The notes under the pieces were generated by a model, which was not told where the DNA came from, searched no databases, and was given only the letters and a program-made list of their open reading frames with translations. DNA of 64,000 bases from the NCBI RefSeq assembly GCF_018614585.1, contig NZ_JAGGOI010000036.1, positions 31,918 to 95,917 of the forward strand, read 5' to 3'. Shown piece by piece: positions 1 through 8,992 of this stretch. Origin of the DNA: Streptomyces sp. ISL-1 (GTDB lineage: Bacteria > Actinomycetota > Actinomycetes > Streptomycetales > Streptomycetaceae). The translations under genes were made by a program, and so were the position numbers. Position 1 is the stretch's first letter, and each line of letters begins with the position of its first letter.

Positions 1-1
1 C

Positions 2-1276
2 GAGCAGATCCTGCACGCGATGAGGAACCGCTCGAAGATCGACGCGATCCTCGAGCAGTACCGCACCAAGAAGGCTCCGGCGAAGAAGTCGCAGAAGCCG
101 TTGGACGAGGCGGAGCTGGAGGCGGCGGAGGGTTCCGGCGCGGCCGCCGACGACGACGGCAGCGGGGGCGCCGGGGGCTACTACCCGTACAAGCCCTACT
201 GCGGGCAGTGCGAGACGGACCTGACGACCGTCACGTCGTACGACGACGAGACGACCGAGCTGACGTACACCTGCTCGGCGTGCGGCTTCGGGGAGACGGT
301 ACGGCTGAGCGAGTTCAACCGCGGCAAGCTGGTCTGGAAGGTCGACTGGCCGATGCGCTGGGCGTACGAGGGCGTGATCTTCGAGCCGAGCGGCGTCGAC
401 CACTCGTCGCCCGGGTCGTCGTTCGTCGTCGGCGGGCAGATCGTGCGGGAGATCTTCGACGGTGTGCAGCCGATCGGCCCGATGTACGCGTTCGTGGGGA
501 TCAGCGGCATGGCGAAGATGTCGTCCTCGCGCGGTGGCGTTCCCACGCCGGCCGACGCGCTGAAGATCATGGAGCCGCAGCTGCTGCGCTGGCTGTACGC
601 GCGGCGGCGGCCGAACCAGTCCTTCAAGATCGCCTTCGACCAGGAGATCCAGCGGCTCTACGACGAGTGGGACAAGCTGGACGCCAAGGTCGCGGACAGG
701 ACGGCGCTGCCCGCGGACGCGGCCTCGCACTCGCGGGCGGCGCGTACCGCCGCGGGTGAACTGCCGCGTACGCCGCGCCCGCTGCCGTACCGCACGCTCG
801 CCTCGGTCGTCGACATCACGGCAGGCCACGACGAGCAGACGATCCGCATCCTGAGCGACCTGGATCCGGAGAACCCGCTGTCCTCGCTGGATGAGGTCCG
901 GCCCCGGCTGGACCGCGCCGAGAACTGGATCACCACCCAGGTGCCGGCCGACCAGCGCACCCTGGTGCGCGAGGAGCCGGACACGGAGCTGCTCGGCTCG
1001 CTGGACGAGGAGGGGCGCGAGTCGCTGCGGCTGCTGCTCGAGGGGCTGGACACGCACTGGTCGCTGAACGGTCTGACGACGCTGGTCTACGGAGTGCCGA
1101 AGGTGCTGGCGGGCCTGGAGCCGGACGCCAAGCCGACGCCGGAGCTGAAGGGCGCGCAGCGGTCGTTCTTCGCGGTGCTGTACCACCTGCTGGTGGGCAA
1201 GGACACGGGGCCGCGGCTGCCGACGCTGCTGCTGGCGGTGGGCGCGGACCGGGTGCGGAAGCTGCTCGGCGCGTAG
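2..1276 (+). CDS. lysS: Class I lysyl-tRNA synthetase, C-terminal part (5' end outside window)
   Basis: This enzyme charges tRNA-Lys with lysine in the cytoplasm. The reading frame is open from base 2, so the N-terminal HIGH half of the Rossmann fold lies upstream of the window. The visible part has a four-cysteine zinc knuckle (CGQC then CSAC, about residues 66-94), the signature loop KMSSS typical of class I LysRS, and the C-terminal helical bundle that reads the anticodon. Known families: class I LysRS is the archaeal/actinomycete form, unrelated to the common class II enzyme. The Asp/Glu/Ala-rich stretch before the zinc knuckle (about residues 30-55) is a low-complexity insertion common in Streptomyces proteins. 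A hairpin follows the stop. Convergent with the DUF2637 gene. Confidence 0.93.
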   Translation, partial: EQILHAMRNRSKIDAILEQYRTKKAPAKKSQKPLDEAELEAAEGSGAAADDDGSGGAGGYYPYKPYCGQCETDLTTVTSYDDETTELTYTCSACGFGETVRLSEFNRGKLVWKVDWPMRWAYEGVIFEPSGVDHSSPGSSFVVGGQIVREIFDGVQPIGPMYAFVGISGMAKMSSSRGGVPTPADALKIMEPQLLRWLYARRRPNQSFKIAFDQEIQRLYDEWDKLDAKVADRTALPADAASHSRAARTAAGELPRTPRPLPYRTLASVVDITAGHDEQTIRILSDLDPENPLSSLDEVRPRLDRAENWITTQVPADQRTLVREEPDTELLGSLDEEGRESLRLLLEGLDTHWSLNGLTTLVYGVPKVLAGLEPDAKPTPELKGAQRSFFAVLYHLLVGKDTGPRLPTLLLAVGADRVRKLLGA

Positions 1277-1288
1277 GTACGGAGTTGT

Positions 1289-1328
1289 GGAGGGCCGCTG
1301 TCCGGTTCGGGCCGGGCGGGGGCCCTCC
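1289..1328 (+). terminator. Hairpin terminator after lysS
   Basis: GGAGGGCC at 1289-1296 pairs perfectly with GGCCCTCC at 1321-1328, starting 13 bases after the lysS stop. The 24-base loop is G-rich. There is no long T-run, as is usual for Streptomyces terminators. It may serve both converging genes. Confidence 0.5.
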
Positions 1329-1421
1329 GCTCGTTGACCGGGGCATTCGGGGATTTCGGGGTGTTCAGGGTGTTCGGGCTGTTTCGGTAGGTTTGTCAGC
1401 GAGCTGTCCGCGGGCCGTCCG

Positions 1422-2825
1422 CTAGGCGATGTGCTCGGCTTCCAGGTCCGCCTGGTAACGGTTCCTGAACGCCGGGATCAGCCGGCGCAGCAGCGCGGAG
1501 CCGCGGGGGTGCTGGACGCCGTGGCCGTCGTTGAGGTGTATGTCGAGTTGCTCGGCGCTGGGGAAGTCTCCGTGCTGCTGCACGTACGTCCGGAAGACCG
1601 GGTACGCGAGTTCGGCGAACTCCTCGTCCTCCGCCGGACCGGGGACGGCAGGCCCCTCCAGCGTCTCGTCAACCCGCTCGGGGAAGGCCTGGTGCTCCGG
1701 CTGCTGGGCCTCCGTACGCCGGCCGGGGACCATGCCGCCGAGAGGGCGGGTGCGGCCCGGGCCCGAGGGGACGCGTACCGCGGTGGGCTCCAGGCCCTCG
1801 ACGTACGTCGGATTGAAGCCGTTCTCGTATGCCTCCTGCGGCACCTGCGGCGCGGCGAACCAGGGGTTCGGGTGGGCGTCCGAGCCGTCCTGACCGGGTT
1901 GCTGCGGTTGCTGCGGTTGGGACTGCGGCTGCTGCGCCGCGTACTGCTCCTGCTGCGGGACGAATTGCTGCTCGTACTGCTGCTCGAACTGCTCCCGGTA
2001 CTCGTCGTGCTCCTGCGGCCGCTCCTGCCCGCGCGGCAGCTCAGGCTGGACCTGCGGCTGGCCCTGGACCTGGCCCTGGACGCGAGGTTGCGACTCGACC
2101 TGGGGCTGGGGCTGGGGAGCCGGGGGTATCAGCGCAGGCTCGACGCCCGCCGCGGCCAGCCCCGCGGGGGCCGTCTCCGAGAGGGGTACGCCGTACTTCG
2201 CCAGCCGCAGCGGCATCAGCGACTCGATCGGGGCCTTGCGTCTCCAGCCCCGCCCGAACCGGGCCTGGAGGCGTGCCTGATAGATCAGCCGGTCCTGCTC
2301 CAGCCTGATGACCTGCTCGTAACTGCGCAGTTCCCACAGCTTCATCCGGCGCCACAGCCTGAACGTGGGGATGGGGGACAGCAGCCAGCGGGTGAGGCGT
2401 ACGCCCTCCATGTGCTTGTCCGCGGTGATGTCCGCGATCCGGCCCACCGCGTGCCGCGCGGCCTCGACCGAGACGACGAACAGCACCGGGATGACCGCGT
2501 GCATGCCGACGCCGAGGGGGTCGGGCCAGGACGCGGCGCCGTTGAAGGCGATCGTGGCGACCGTCAGCAGCCAGGCCGTCTGGCGCAGCAGCGGGAACGG
2601 GATGCGCATCCACGTCAGCAGCAGATCCAGCGCGAGCAGGACGCAGATGCCCGCGTCGATGCCGATGGGGAAGACGAGGGAGAAGTCGCCGAAGCCCTTC
2701 TGCACGGCGAGCTCGCGTACGGCGGCGTACGACCCGGCGAAGCCGATCGCGGCGATGATCACCGCGCCCAGAACGACGACGCCGATAAGTATTCGGTGCG
2801 TGCGTGTCAGCTGCATCGCTGCCAC
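1422..2825 (-). CDS. DUF2637 membrane protein with Gln-rich C-terminal region
   Basis: The N-terminal ~130 residues contain four hydrophobic segments and match the DUF2637 family. That family is common in Streptomyces and related to transfer-region (Spd-like) membrane proteins; its function is unknown. A basic linker follows, then a long disordered Gln/Pro-rich stretch (about residues 230-320), then a conserved-looking C-terminal domain of about 60 residues ending in EAEHIA. The chosen start is a GTG (2823-2825) about 8 bases after GGGAGGGG; an ATG three codons later is possible. The glutamine run is repetitive and may vary in length between strains. The gene is monocistronic and converges on lysS. 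A regulator or coupling-protein role is possible but unsupported. Confidence 0.8.
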   Translation of the reverse strand: MAAMQLTRTHRILIGVVVLGAVIIAAIGFAGSYAAVRELAVQKGFGDFSLVFPIGIDAGICVLLALDLLLTWMRIPFPLLRQTAWLLTVATIAFNGAASWPDPLGVGMHAVIPVLFVVSVEAARHAVGRIADITADKHMEGVRLTRWLLSPIPTFRLWRRMKLWELRSYEQVIRLEQDRLIYQARLQARFGRGWRRKAPIESLMPLRLAKYGVPLSETAPAGLAAAGVEPALIPPAPQPQPQVESQPRVQGQVQGQPQVQPELPRGQERPQEHDEYREQFEQQYEQQFVPQQEQYAAQQPQSQPQQPQQPGQDGSDAHPNPWFAAPQVPQEAYENGFNPTYVEGLEPTAVRVPSGPGRTRPLGGMVPGRRTEAQQPEHQAFPERVDETLEGPAVPGPAEDEEFAELAYPVFRTYVQQHGDFPSAEQLDIHLNDGHGVQHPRGSALLRRLIPAFRNRYQADLEAEHIA

Positions 2826-2929
2826 CCGCGATCCCCTCCCGTTTTCGAATCCAGCGGGCACAGCCTGGCACACGCTTGCGGAGCCCGTGCTTCCGGGCGT
2901 GCTTCCAACGGGTTACGGGCTCCGTCAAC

Positions 2930-2975
2930 AGGCGGTGGCCGGGACTTACTTGAGGCGGTGGCCGGAACTTAACTG
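2930..2975. repeat. 23-bp tandem duplication over a stop codon
   Basis: Two near-identical 23-base units (2930-2952 and 2953-2975) begin AGGCGGTGGCC. The downstream-strand copy contains the TAA stop of the neighbouring DUF3558 gene, so the duplication lies across its 3' end. Confidence 0.6.
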
Positions 2976-3697
2976 TTGGCGACGCCGACCGAGGCCACGG
3001 CCTCCTTGGCGGCCGCCACAGCGCTTTCCATCAGGTCGGCGGAGTCCGGGGACTTCGCGCCCGCGTAGCCGGTTCCGTTGTAGGTGAGCGTGATCACGAC
3101 GTTGTCCGTACGTGTCACGATCGTGGCGTAGGAGAAATCCTCGCCGGTCTTCTTCAGCTCATAACGGATGGCGGTGCCCGCCTCGCCGACGCCCTTCGCT
3201 GGCGAGGTCTTGACGTTCTTCGCGCCCTCGGTGGCCTGCGCCTTGGAGATCTCCTTGGCGTAGTTGTTCTCCGCGCGCTTCTGGCCGCTGACGCCCAGGG
3301 AGGTCTCGGAGTCGTACCGGAGGAAGGAGACGTCGAACCAGCGGTACTGCGAACCCTTGACGCCGTTGTCGTCCAGACCGTTCCAGGAGCAACTGCCGCG
3401 GCTGGTGATATCGCTGGACTTGCCCGATGTGCCCGCCTTGGACTTCGTCGCCGGGACCAGCTTCTCGATCGTCTTCGTGGAGACCGACTTGCAGGGGTTG
3501 GGCAGCTTTGTGTACTTGGCGGGCGCGACAGTCGCGGGCTTCTGCCCGCCCTGCTGGTCCTGGGAGGCGGAGGACGAGGAGCCCGAGCCCTTGCCGGCGT
3601 CGGAGCCGGAGTCCGAGGAGCAGCCGGCGAGGACGAGCATCACCGGGACGGCTGCGCAGGCGAGTATGCGGGTGAGTCGCGGGGTTGAACGCTGCAT
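2969..3697 (-). CDS. DUF3558 family lipoprotein
   Basis: A secreted, probably membrane-anchored lipoprotein of 242 residues. A basic N-terminus and hydrophobic segment lead to the lipobox LAGC (about residues 23-26). A Ser/Gly-rich tether follows, then a globular domain starting about residue 60 with PCKSV and a second cysteine in GSCSWNG, the two conserved cysteines of DUF3558. The family is known in actinomycetes as a small cell-envelope domain of unknown role (mycobacterial LprB/LprC-like proteins belong to it). A second DUF3558 gene lies directly upstream on the same strand, so the two probably form a pair expressed together or arose by duplication. Confidence 0.85.
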   Translation of the reverse strand: MQRSTPRLTRILACAAVPVMLVLAGCSSDSGSDAGKGSGSSSSASQDQQGGQKPATVAPAKYTKLPNPCKSVSTKTIEKLVPATKSKAGTSGKSSDITSRGSCSWNGLDDNGVKGSQYRWFDVSFLRYDSETSLGVSGQKRAENNYAKEISKAQATEGAKNVKTSPAKGVGEAGTAIRYELKKTGEDFSYATIVTRTDNVVITLTYNGTGYAGAKSPDSADLMESAVAAAKEAVASVGVANS

Positions 3698-3821
3698 GGT
3701 TCCTTCAGTCGATCGGTGGTGGTGTCCGTACGGTCGGCGAGGCCACGGTACGCGGACATGGTGCGTCCGCGGGTGTGTCTGTGGATACGTACGCCACTGA
3801 CCGGCCGGTCCGACGGACCGG

Positions 3822-4679
3822 TCAGTTGCTGAACTCCTCCGCGAGCTTTTCGGCCAGACTCTGTGCCTTGTCCTGCAGTTCCTTGCTGTCCGGGACCTCT
3901 GTCGTACGGGCCGGCTGCGCGCCGTAGACGATGGTCACGATCACGTTCGATGTGCGGAAGACCACGCTCACGGTGCGGCGGTGTGCGGTGGATCCGGCAC
4001 CCGCTCCGGTGAGGACGTCGTCGATGAAGGCGGCGTCGCCGAGGCCGTCGAGGACGCGGGGTTCGAGCCCCTCGGGAGTGCCGGAGGGGCTGCCGGAGGG
4101 AGTGCCCGCTGACGTTCCGCTCCCTGTCGGCGTCGGTGCCCCCGTCGGTGTCGGCACTGTGGACTTCGACGGGGACTGGAGCTGGAGGGAGCCGCCGGGC
4201 GTGGGCTTCTGGTCCTTCTCGTCGCGGGGGTCGACGGGGACCGGCAGCGAGGCCGCGGCCTGCTTCTTGGCGAAGACCTCCTGCGCCCGGTCGTCGTCGC
4301 TCACGGCCGCGTCGTACGAGACGACCCGCTCGAAGTCGACGCTCAGGGCGTGCGAGGCGTCCGGGGAGTCGGCCTTCCAGCCGCAGCCGACGCGGCGGTC
4401 GGTGTCGTAGGTGACGACGGCCGTGCCACGGAAGATCCTCTGCTGCTGTTCCTCGGGCAGCTCGGCGGCTCCGGGCAGCAGGTTCTTGAGAGCGGAGGGC
4501 TCGACGGAGCCGCACGGCTCGAGGAGCGTGCGGTACTTCCCGGGGGGAGCGACGGAGGACTTGGGACCGCCGGCCTTGGAGTCCATGGCGGAGCCTTCGG
4601 TGCTGGTGCCGGCGGTGCAGCCGGCGACGAGCGCCGCGAGGAGCGCCGCGAGGCCGGGTGCGTACGCCTTTCGTTGCAC
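3822..4679 (-). CDS. DUF3558 family lipoprotein, longer paralogue
   Basis: A second DUF3558-type lipoprotein of about 285 residues. The start chosen is GTG at 4679, because AAGGGAG lies 8 bases upstream and the signal peptide then begins VQRKAY. The lipobox is VAGC. The domain begins with PCGSV and has the matching second cysteine in VGCGWK. A Pro/Thr/Ser/Gly-rich linker of about 50 residues, built on repeats such as PTPTGAPTPTG, is inserted in the second half. The 124-base gap to the next gene may carry a separate promoter. Its function is unknown; the envelope location is inferred from the lipobox. Confidence 0.82.
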   Translation of the reverse strand: MQRKAYAPGLAALLAALVAGCTAGTSTEGSAMDSKAGGPKSSVAPPGKYRTLLEPCGSVEPSALKNLLPGAAELPEEQQQRIFRGTAVVTYDTDRRVGCGWKADSPDASHALSVDFERVVSYDAAVSDDDRAQEVFAKKQAAASLPVPVDPRDEKDQKPTPGGSLQLQSPSKSTVPTPTGAPTPTGSGTSAGTPSGSPSGTPEGLEPRVLDGLGDAAFIDDVLTGAGAGSTAHRRTVSVVFRTSNVIVTIVYGAQPARTTEVPDSKELQDKAQSLAEKLAEEFSN

Positions 4680-4849
4680 GGTCCCAGGCTCCCTTCGAGA
4701 GAAAAACGGTTGCCGCCCGATAGCGGCCGATGGACACAATGTCTATCGCACGCGCAGCCGTAGATGCCGGTCCGTTGAGTCCTTTGCGGGCCTTCGGGCC
4801 GGTTTTGCGCTTTGAGACTTTTATGGGCTTTCGGGGGAATTGAGGAAGT

Positions 4850-6106
4850 ATGTCGTACGTAGAGGTACCGGGTGCCAAGGTGCCGATCCGGATGTGGGCC
4901 GACCCCTCGACGGTCGAGGGCGGCGCCATGCACCAGCTGCAGAACGTCGCCACACTGCCGTGGATCAAGGGCCTCGCCGTGATGCCGGACGTCCACTACG
5001 GCAAGGGCGCGACGGTGGGCTCGGTCATCGCGATGCACGGGGCGGTCTGCCCGGCGGCGGTCGGCGTCGACATCGGCTGCGGCATGTCCGCGGTGAAGAC
5101 ATCGCTGACCGCGAACGACCTGCCGGGTGACCTTTCCCGGCTGCGGTCGAAGATCGAGCAGGCGATTCCGGTCGGCCGGGGGATGCACGACGATCCGGTG
5201 GACCCGGGTCGGCTGCACGGTTTTCCGACGGCGGGATGGGGTGACTTCTGGGACCGGTTCGACGGGGTGGCCGATGCGGTCAAATTCCGTCAGGAGCGCG
5301 CGACAAAGCAGATGGGTTCACTCGGCAGTGGAAATCACTTCATTGAATTCTGTCTGGACGAGTCGGGATCGGTCTGGCTGATGCTGCACTCCGGATCCCG
5401 GAACATCGGCAAGGAACTCGCCGAGTACCACATCGGCGAGGCCCAGAAGCTGCCGCACAACCAGGGTCTGATCGACCGTGACCTGGCGGTCTTCATCGCG
5501 GACACGCCTCAGATGGCGGCGTACCGTAACGACCTTTTCTGGGCGCAGGAGTACGCGAAGTACAACCGCGCGATCATGATGGGGCTCTTCCAGGACGTGG
5601 TCCGCAAGGAGTTCAAGAAGGCGAAGGTGACCTTCGAGCAGGTCATCTCCTGCCAGCAGGAAGATGCCGAAGGTCAGATGAGGACCGTCGAGTACCGCCC
5701 TGGCGTGATCAGCTGCCACCACAACTATGTCAGCGAAGAGCGGTACGAGGGGATGGATCTGCTGGTCACCCGCAAGGGAGCCATCAGCGCGGGCTCGGGG
5801 GAGTGGGGGATCATCCCTGGTTCCATGGGTACGGAGTCGTACATCGTCCGCGGCCTGGGCAACCCGAAGTCGTTCAACTCTGCCTCGCACGGGGCCGGCC
5901 GGAGGATGAGCCGGAATGCTGCGAAGCGGAAGTTCACGGCGAAGGACCTGGAGGACCAGACGCGGGGTGTGGAGTGCCGCAAGGACTCCGGTGTCGTGGA
6001 CGAGATCCCGGCCGCTTACAAGCCGATCAGTCAGGTCATTGATCAGCAGAAGGACCTGGTGCAGGTCGTCGCGAAGATCAAGCAGGTTATCTGCGTCAAG
6101 GGCTGA
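4850..6106 (+). CDS. rtcB: RNA-splicing ligase RtcB
   Basis: RtcB joins RNA 2',3'-cyclic phosphate (or 3'-phosphate) ends to 5'-OH ends, using GTP and Mn2+. The 418-residue length fits the shorter RtcB group. Visible metal and guanylate-binding motifs are DIGCGM (about residue 75), GSGNHF (about 163), HSGSRN (about 181), HHNYV (about 289) and SHGAGR with the nucleotidylated histidine (about 345). The start follows TTGAGGAAG. The gene diverges from the DUF3558 pair. No archease or RtcA gene is adjacent, so the trigger and the RNA target (repair or tRNA) are unknown. A decayed second rtcB piece lies 3.8 kb downstream. Confidence 0.93.
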   Translation: MSYVEVPGAKVPIRMWADPSTVEGGAMHQLQNVATLPWIKGLAVMPDVHYGKGATVGSVIAMHGAVCPAAVGVDIGCGMSAVKTSLTANDLPGDLSRLRSKIEQAIPVGRGMHDDPVDPGRLHGFPTAGWGDFWDRFDGVADAVKFRQERATKQMGSLGSGNHFIEFCLDESGSVWLMLHSGSRNIGKELAEYHIGEAQKLPHNQGLIDRDLAVFIADTPQMAAYRNDLFWAQEYAKYNRAIMMGLFQDVVRKEFKKAKVTFEQVISCQQEDAEGQMRTVEYRPGVISCHHNYVSEERYEGMDLLVTRKGAISAGSGEWGIIPGSMGTESYIVRGLGNPKSFNSASHGAGRRMSRNAAKRKFTAKDLEDQTRGVECRKDSGVVDEIPAAYKPISQVIDQQKDLVQVVAKIKQVICVKG

Positions 6107-6200
6107 ATCCGCACGCCATCGAGGGGCCGTGGACCGCGCACAGCGTGCGTCGTCCGCGGCTTCTCTCTTGTGGAGCGGTTCACCGACAGGGGGTCATCGG

Positions 6201-6830
6201 ATGGGTACTGACATCAGCGGGTTCGTTGAGCACAGGGTGTGGCCTGCCGATGAGGGGGAGCGAGACGTCGTCTGGCGGGCCGCCGTCGACCTGTCCTTCC
6301 TCAACGACACCCGGAACTACGACGCGTTCGGCTGTCTCTTCGGGGTACGCAACTTCGCCAACTTCAGGCCGCTGGCCGCCGAGCGTGGCAGGCCTGTCGA
6401 CGCGTCGGAGGAGGTCCGGGCCGAACTGGACCGACTCGCCCCCTGGCCGGACCAGGCGTACGGCACCACCTGGATCACCTGGGCCGAGCTGAAGACGGTC
6501 GACTGGGACGAGCCGGCCGAACGGCCGGACAGCCGCATCCACCAGTACCGTCAGACCCCCGACGGGCTCAGACTTGTCGGCAAGTCGGGCTGGTCCCCGG
6601 AGTTCGCGCGGGCTGTCGGTCTGCGAAAGCAGCTGTCCTGCCCGCGGCCGACCTGGCCCGACGGCACGGAATGGCAGATCGGCGACACGCTGTACAGGTC
6701 CGAGACGCTCCGTCGGCGGGACGCGGTCCGCGAGGACGGCGAGTGGCAGCCGGTCTGGTCGGCGATGGAAACCCTCGCGACGGAGCATGGCGACGACCAT
6801 GTGCGACTGGTCGTCTGGTTCGACGACTGA
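6201..6830 (+). CDS. Hypothetical protein, 209 residues
   Basis: I do not recognise a characterised family. The start ATG follows GGGGG by 7 bases; an upstream extension in the same frame overlaps rtcB and is rejected. The protein is soluble, acidic and Trp-rich (several W-x-W-like spots such as TTWITWAELKTVDW), with no signal peptide or membrane segment. It begins MGTDISGFVE. It lies in the accessory stretch between rtcB and a transposase relic and could be an orphan immunity-type or regulatory protein, but nothing in the sequence proves it. Confidence 0.65.
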   Translation: MGTDISGFVEHRVWPADEGERDVVWRAAVDLSFLNDTRNYDAFGCLFGVRNFANFRPLAAERGRPVDASEEVRAELDRLAPWPDQAYGTTWITWAELKTVDWDEPAERPDSRIHQYRQTPDGLRLVGKSGWSPEFARAVGLRKQLSCPRPTWPDGTEWQIGDTLYRSETLRRRDAVREDGEWQPVWSAMETLATEHGDDHVRLVVWFDD

Positions 6831-6839
6831 TCGGCAGAA

Positions 6840-7232
6840 GGATCTGGTGGAGGGCCCGGACGAGGTGGTCGCGATCGGCGAAGACCACGTTGGCGGTAGC
6901 GGCACGCTGGAGTAACGCCAGATGCCTTCGACGGATTGAGGTCTGGGGCGTAGGTGGGTAGTCGATGGTGAGCCAGTCGTGCTCGGCGGCGTATTGGCGT
7001 AGCCCGCTGCTGCGATGGACATTCAGATTGTCCCAGATCACCAGGATGGGCCCGCCGAGCTGGAGGTGGGCCCGCACGAGAAGGTCTCGGTAGTCCTGCC
7101 AGGTGAACCCGCGGTGGTCGCCTCGGTGTGCCCGAGGTCGAACTTCTCCGGCAGGCTGTGCCGGCACAACAGCTTCGCCTTTGGGCTGGGGCGGACGAAG
7201 ATCCGGCCGCCCAAATCGCGTACGCGTTGAAC
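6840..7232 (-). pseudogene. IS630-type transposase relic
   Basis: Read on the minus strand, this segment encodes the C-terminal half of an IS630/Tc1-mariner transposase. In one frame are FTWQDYRDLL (about 7107), ILVIWDNLNVH with the DDE aspartate (about 7035) and HDWLTIDYPP (about 6975). The expected next block, TYAPDLNP, is only found in a different frame (about 6950), and the terminal VRALHQILLPI block returns to the first frame. There is no start and no N-terminal DDE half. The element is therefore truncated and frameshifted, hence dead. No terminal inverted repeats were recognised. Confidence 0.75.
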
Positions 7233-7291
7233 ACCCGCGGTCAGTCCCGCCGTACAACTGAGAAAGGCGAGAGACCGGCGCGCAGCAAGGG

Positions 7292-8803
7292 ATGACCGTG
7301 ACCGAAGGGCAAGCCACCACGCAGGAGTTGATCGCCGGACGCTACTGGCCGCAGGAGGTCGTACACCGTGAAGAAGGCCGCACCGGCTGGCACGGTCAGG
7401 ACGTCCGGTTCGGACGGCCGGTTTCCTTGATGGAGGCGCGGCCAGGTCAGGCCACCGGTGCACGCCGCACCGCCGCTCGGATTCTGCGAGAGTCCGAAGC
7501 CATGGAGCTGACCTGCCCCGGCCGGGCGGCCACTGTCTTCGACGTCCTGGAGGAGAACGGCGCCGTATGGACGGTCATGGATCGGATTGAGGGCGCTCCC
7601 CTCAGCGACCTTCTGTGGCGAGGCCCGGTCAACTACGTCCGCGCTGCCCGCATAGGCCTGGAGATCCTCGACGTTCTCGCGGCGGCCCATCGTGAAGGCA
7701 TCACGCACGGCGATCTCAGCCCCGGGCAAGTATTTGTGCGCAAGGACGGCGGAACGCTGGTCGCCGGCTTCGGGTTGCTGGGGAACGCGTCGGCCCCACG
7801 CGTTACCGCGCCGTCGTACGCCTCTCCCGAGCAAGCCCGCGGCGAGGGCACGGAACCCGCGTCAGATCTGTGGGCACTTGGGGCAATCTTGTACATGATG
7901 GTAGAGGGGTGTCCGCCTGTCCGGGACCGTGGACCGGTCGAGGCGACGCTGCGAGCGGTTGACCTGCGGCCCATCCGGTCCCCGCGGAGCGCGGGGTTGC
8001 TCGGCCCTGCCATCCAGGGGCTGCTCCGCAGGGACCCGCAGGAGCGCCTGCCCGCGCCGGTGGTCCGCGCGGCGTTCACCCGCATCCTGCGCGAGGATCC
8101 CGAGGAACCAAAGCAGGCGGCGCCGCTCCCCTGCCTGCGCGACGCGTACGCTGCCGTCCGGCGGACCGGGCGGGTGTGGAGCAGGCGAACCGTCGGTCGG
8201 CCCGCGCTCCTCGAGGTCCTGGCGCTGGCCGTGGTCGGGGCCTCGCTCACCGCCCTCGCCCTGACCGGAGGATCGGACGACAGCCCCTCCGCGTCGGGCC
8301 CCACGCCGTCCCGCCCGGCCCCCAGCGGAACCGCCGACCCTAACTCTTTCTACGGCTACGAGGCTCCGGAGGGGTTCTCCATCGACCTGCCCACCGGGTG
8401 GAAGCCGCTCGACCGCAGCGGTTCAGCCGATGCGTCCTACCGCGTCACGTTCGGCGCGCCGGGCGACCCTCGCACGCTGGCGATCACCTACAGCGAGCAG
8501 CTCGGGCCGGACCCCGTCGCAGTCTGGCGGGCACTGGAGCCGTCCCTGAAGCGGGTGTCCGTCGACTACGAGCGGCTGGGCGACATCCGCGCCGCCGACT
8601 ACCGTGGCCTCGACGCGGCGGACATGGAGTGGTTCTCCGAGGACACCGGTGTCCGCGAGCGCACGCTCGGCCGCGGTTTCCTCATCGGCTCCGGCCGTGG
8701 CTTCTCCTTGCGCTGGACGACCCCGGCCGACAACTGGAACGACGCCGCTAACCGGCGCGCGCTGGGCGTCTTCCTGCGCTCCTTCCGGAGCTCCGCCAAC
8801 TGA
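7292..8803 (+). CDS. Membrane-anchored Ser/Thr kinase-like protein (probable pseudokinase)
   Basis: The 503-residue protein has a kinase-like domain (about 13-270), one membrane segment (about 305-330), a Ser/Pro linker and an extracytoplasmic C-terminal domain (about 350-503) starting at FYGYEAPEGFSIDLP. The fold is clear from LIAGRYW, HGDLSPGQ and the SPEQA/SDLWALG blocks. Key residues are altered: the beta-3 lysine position is Met47 (VSLME instead of VAVKE), the catalytic loop is H139-G-D141 with Gln for the metal-binding Asn, and DFG reads G159-F-G. Aspartate 141 remains, but loss of Lys and of the DFG Asp argues against normal phosphotransfer. Inference: a pseudokinase sensor or scaffold. 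GTG at 7298 is an alternative start. Confidence 0.82.
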   Translation: MTVTEGQATTQELIAGRYWPQEVVHREEGRTGWHGQDVRFGRPVSLMEARPGQATGARRTAARILRESEAMELTCPGRAATVFDVLEENGAVWTVMDRIEGAPLSDLLWRGPVNYVRAARIGLEILDVLAAAHREGITHGDLSPGQVFVRKDGGTLVAGFGLLGNASAPRVTAPSYASPEQARGEGTEPASDLWALGAILYMMVEGCPPVRDRGPVEATLRAVDLRPIRSPRSAGLLGPAIQGLLRRDPQERLPAPVVRAAFTRILREDPEEPKQAAPLPCLRDAYAAVRRTGRVWSRRTVGRPALLEVLALAVVGASLTALALTGGSDDSPSASGPTPSRPAPSGTADPNSFYGYEAPEGFSIDLPTGWKPLDRSGSADASYRVTFGAPGDPRTLAITYSEQLGPDPVAVWRALEPSLKRVSVDYERLGDIRAADYRGLDAADMEWFSEDTGVRERTLGRGFLIGSGRGFSLRWTTPADNWNDAANRRALGVFLRSFRSSAN

Positions 8804-8992
8804 CCGTGCTCCGATGGCCCCGGAGCCGCAACTGCCGTCCCGTCGCATGAGCCATCCCGCCCGCAGCCAGTTGTCCCGCTCGAGCGCGGGCTGCTCCGTC
8901 GCTTCGAACGTGGCTACCAGGTCCTCGGTTCCAGCCCAGCCGGGTCGACCGGTGGCCAAGGGAGAGAAGAATCCGGTCCTGTCGGTGCTCTC

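Noticed and set aside
1330..1400. TTCGGGG-like degenerate repeats before the DUF2637 end
   Set aside because: Low-complexity and too irregular to call a repeat family.
8804..8992. Minus-strand frame with a protein-like stretch (TEDLVATFEATEQPALERD)
   Set aside because: No start, no family match, and it overlaps nothing conserved; possibly a small gene remnant but unsupported.
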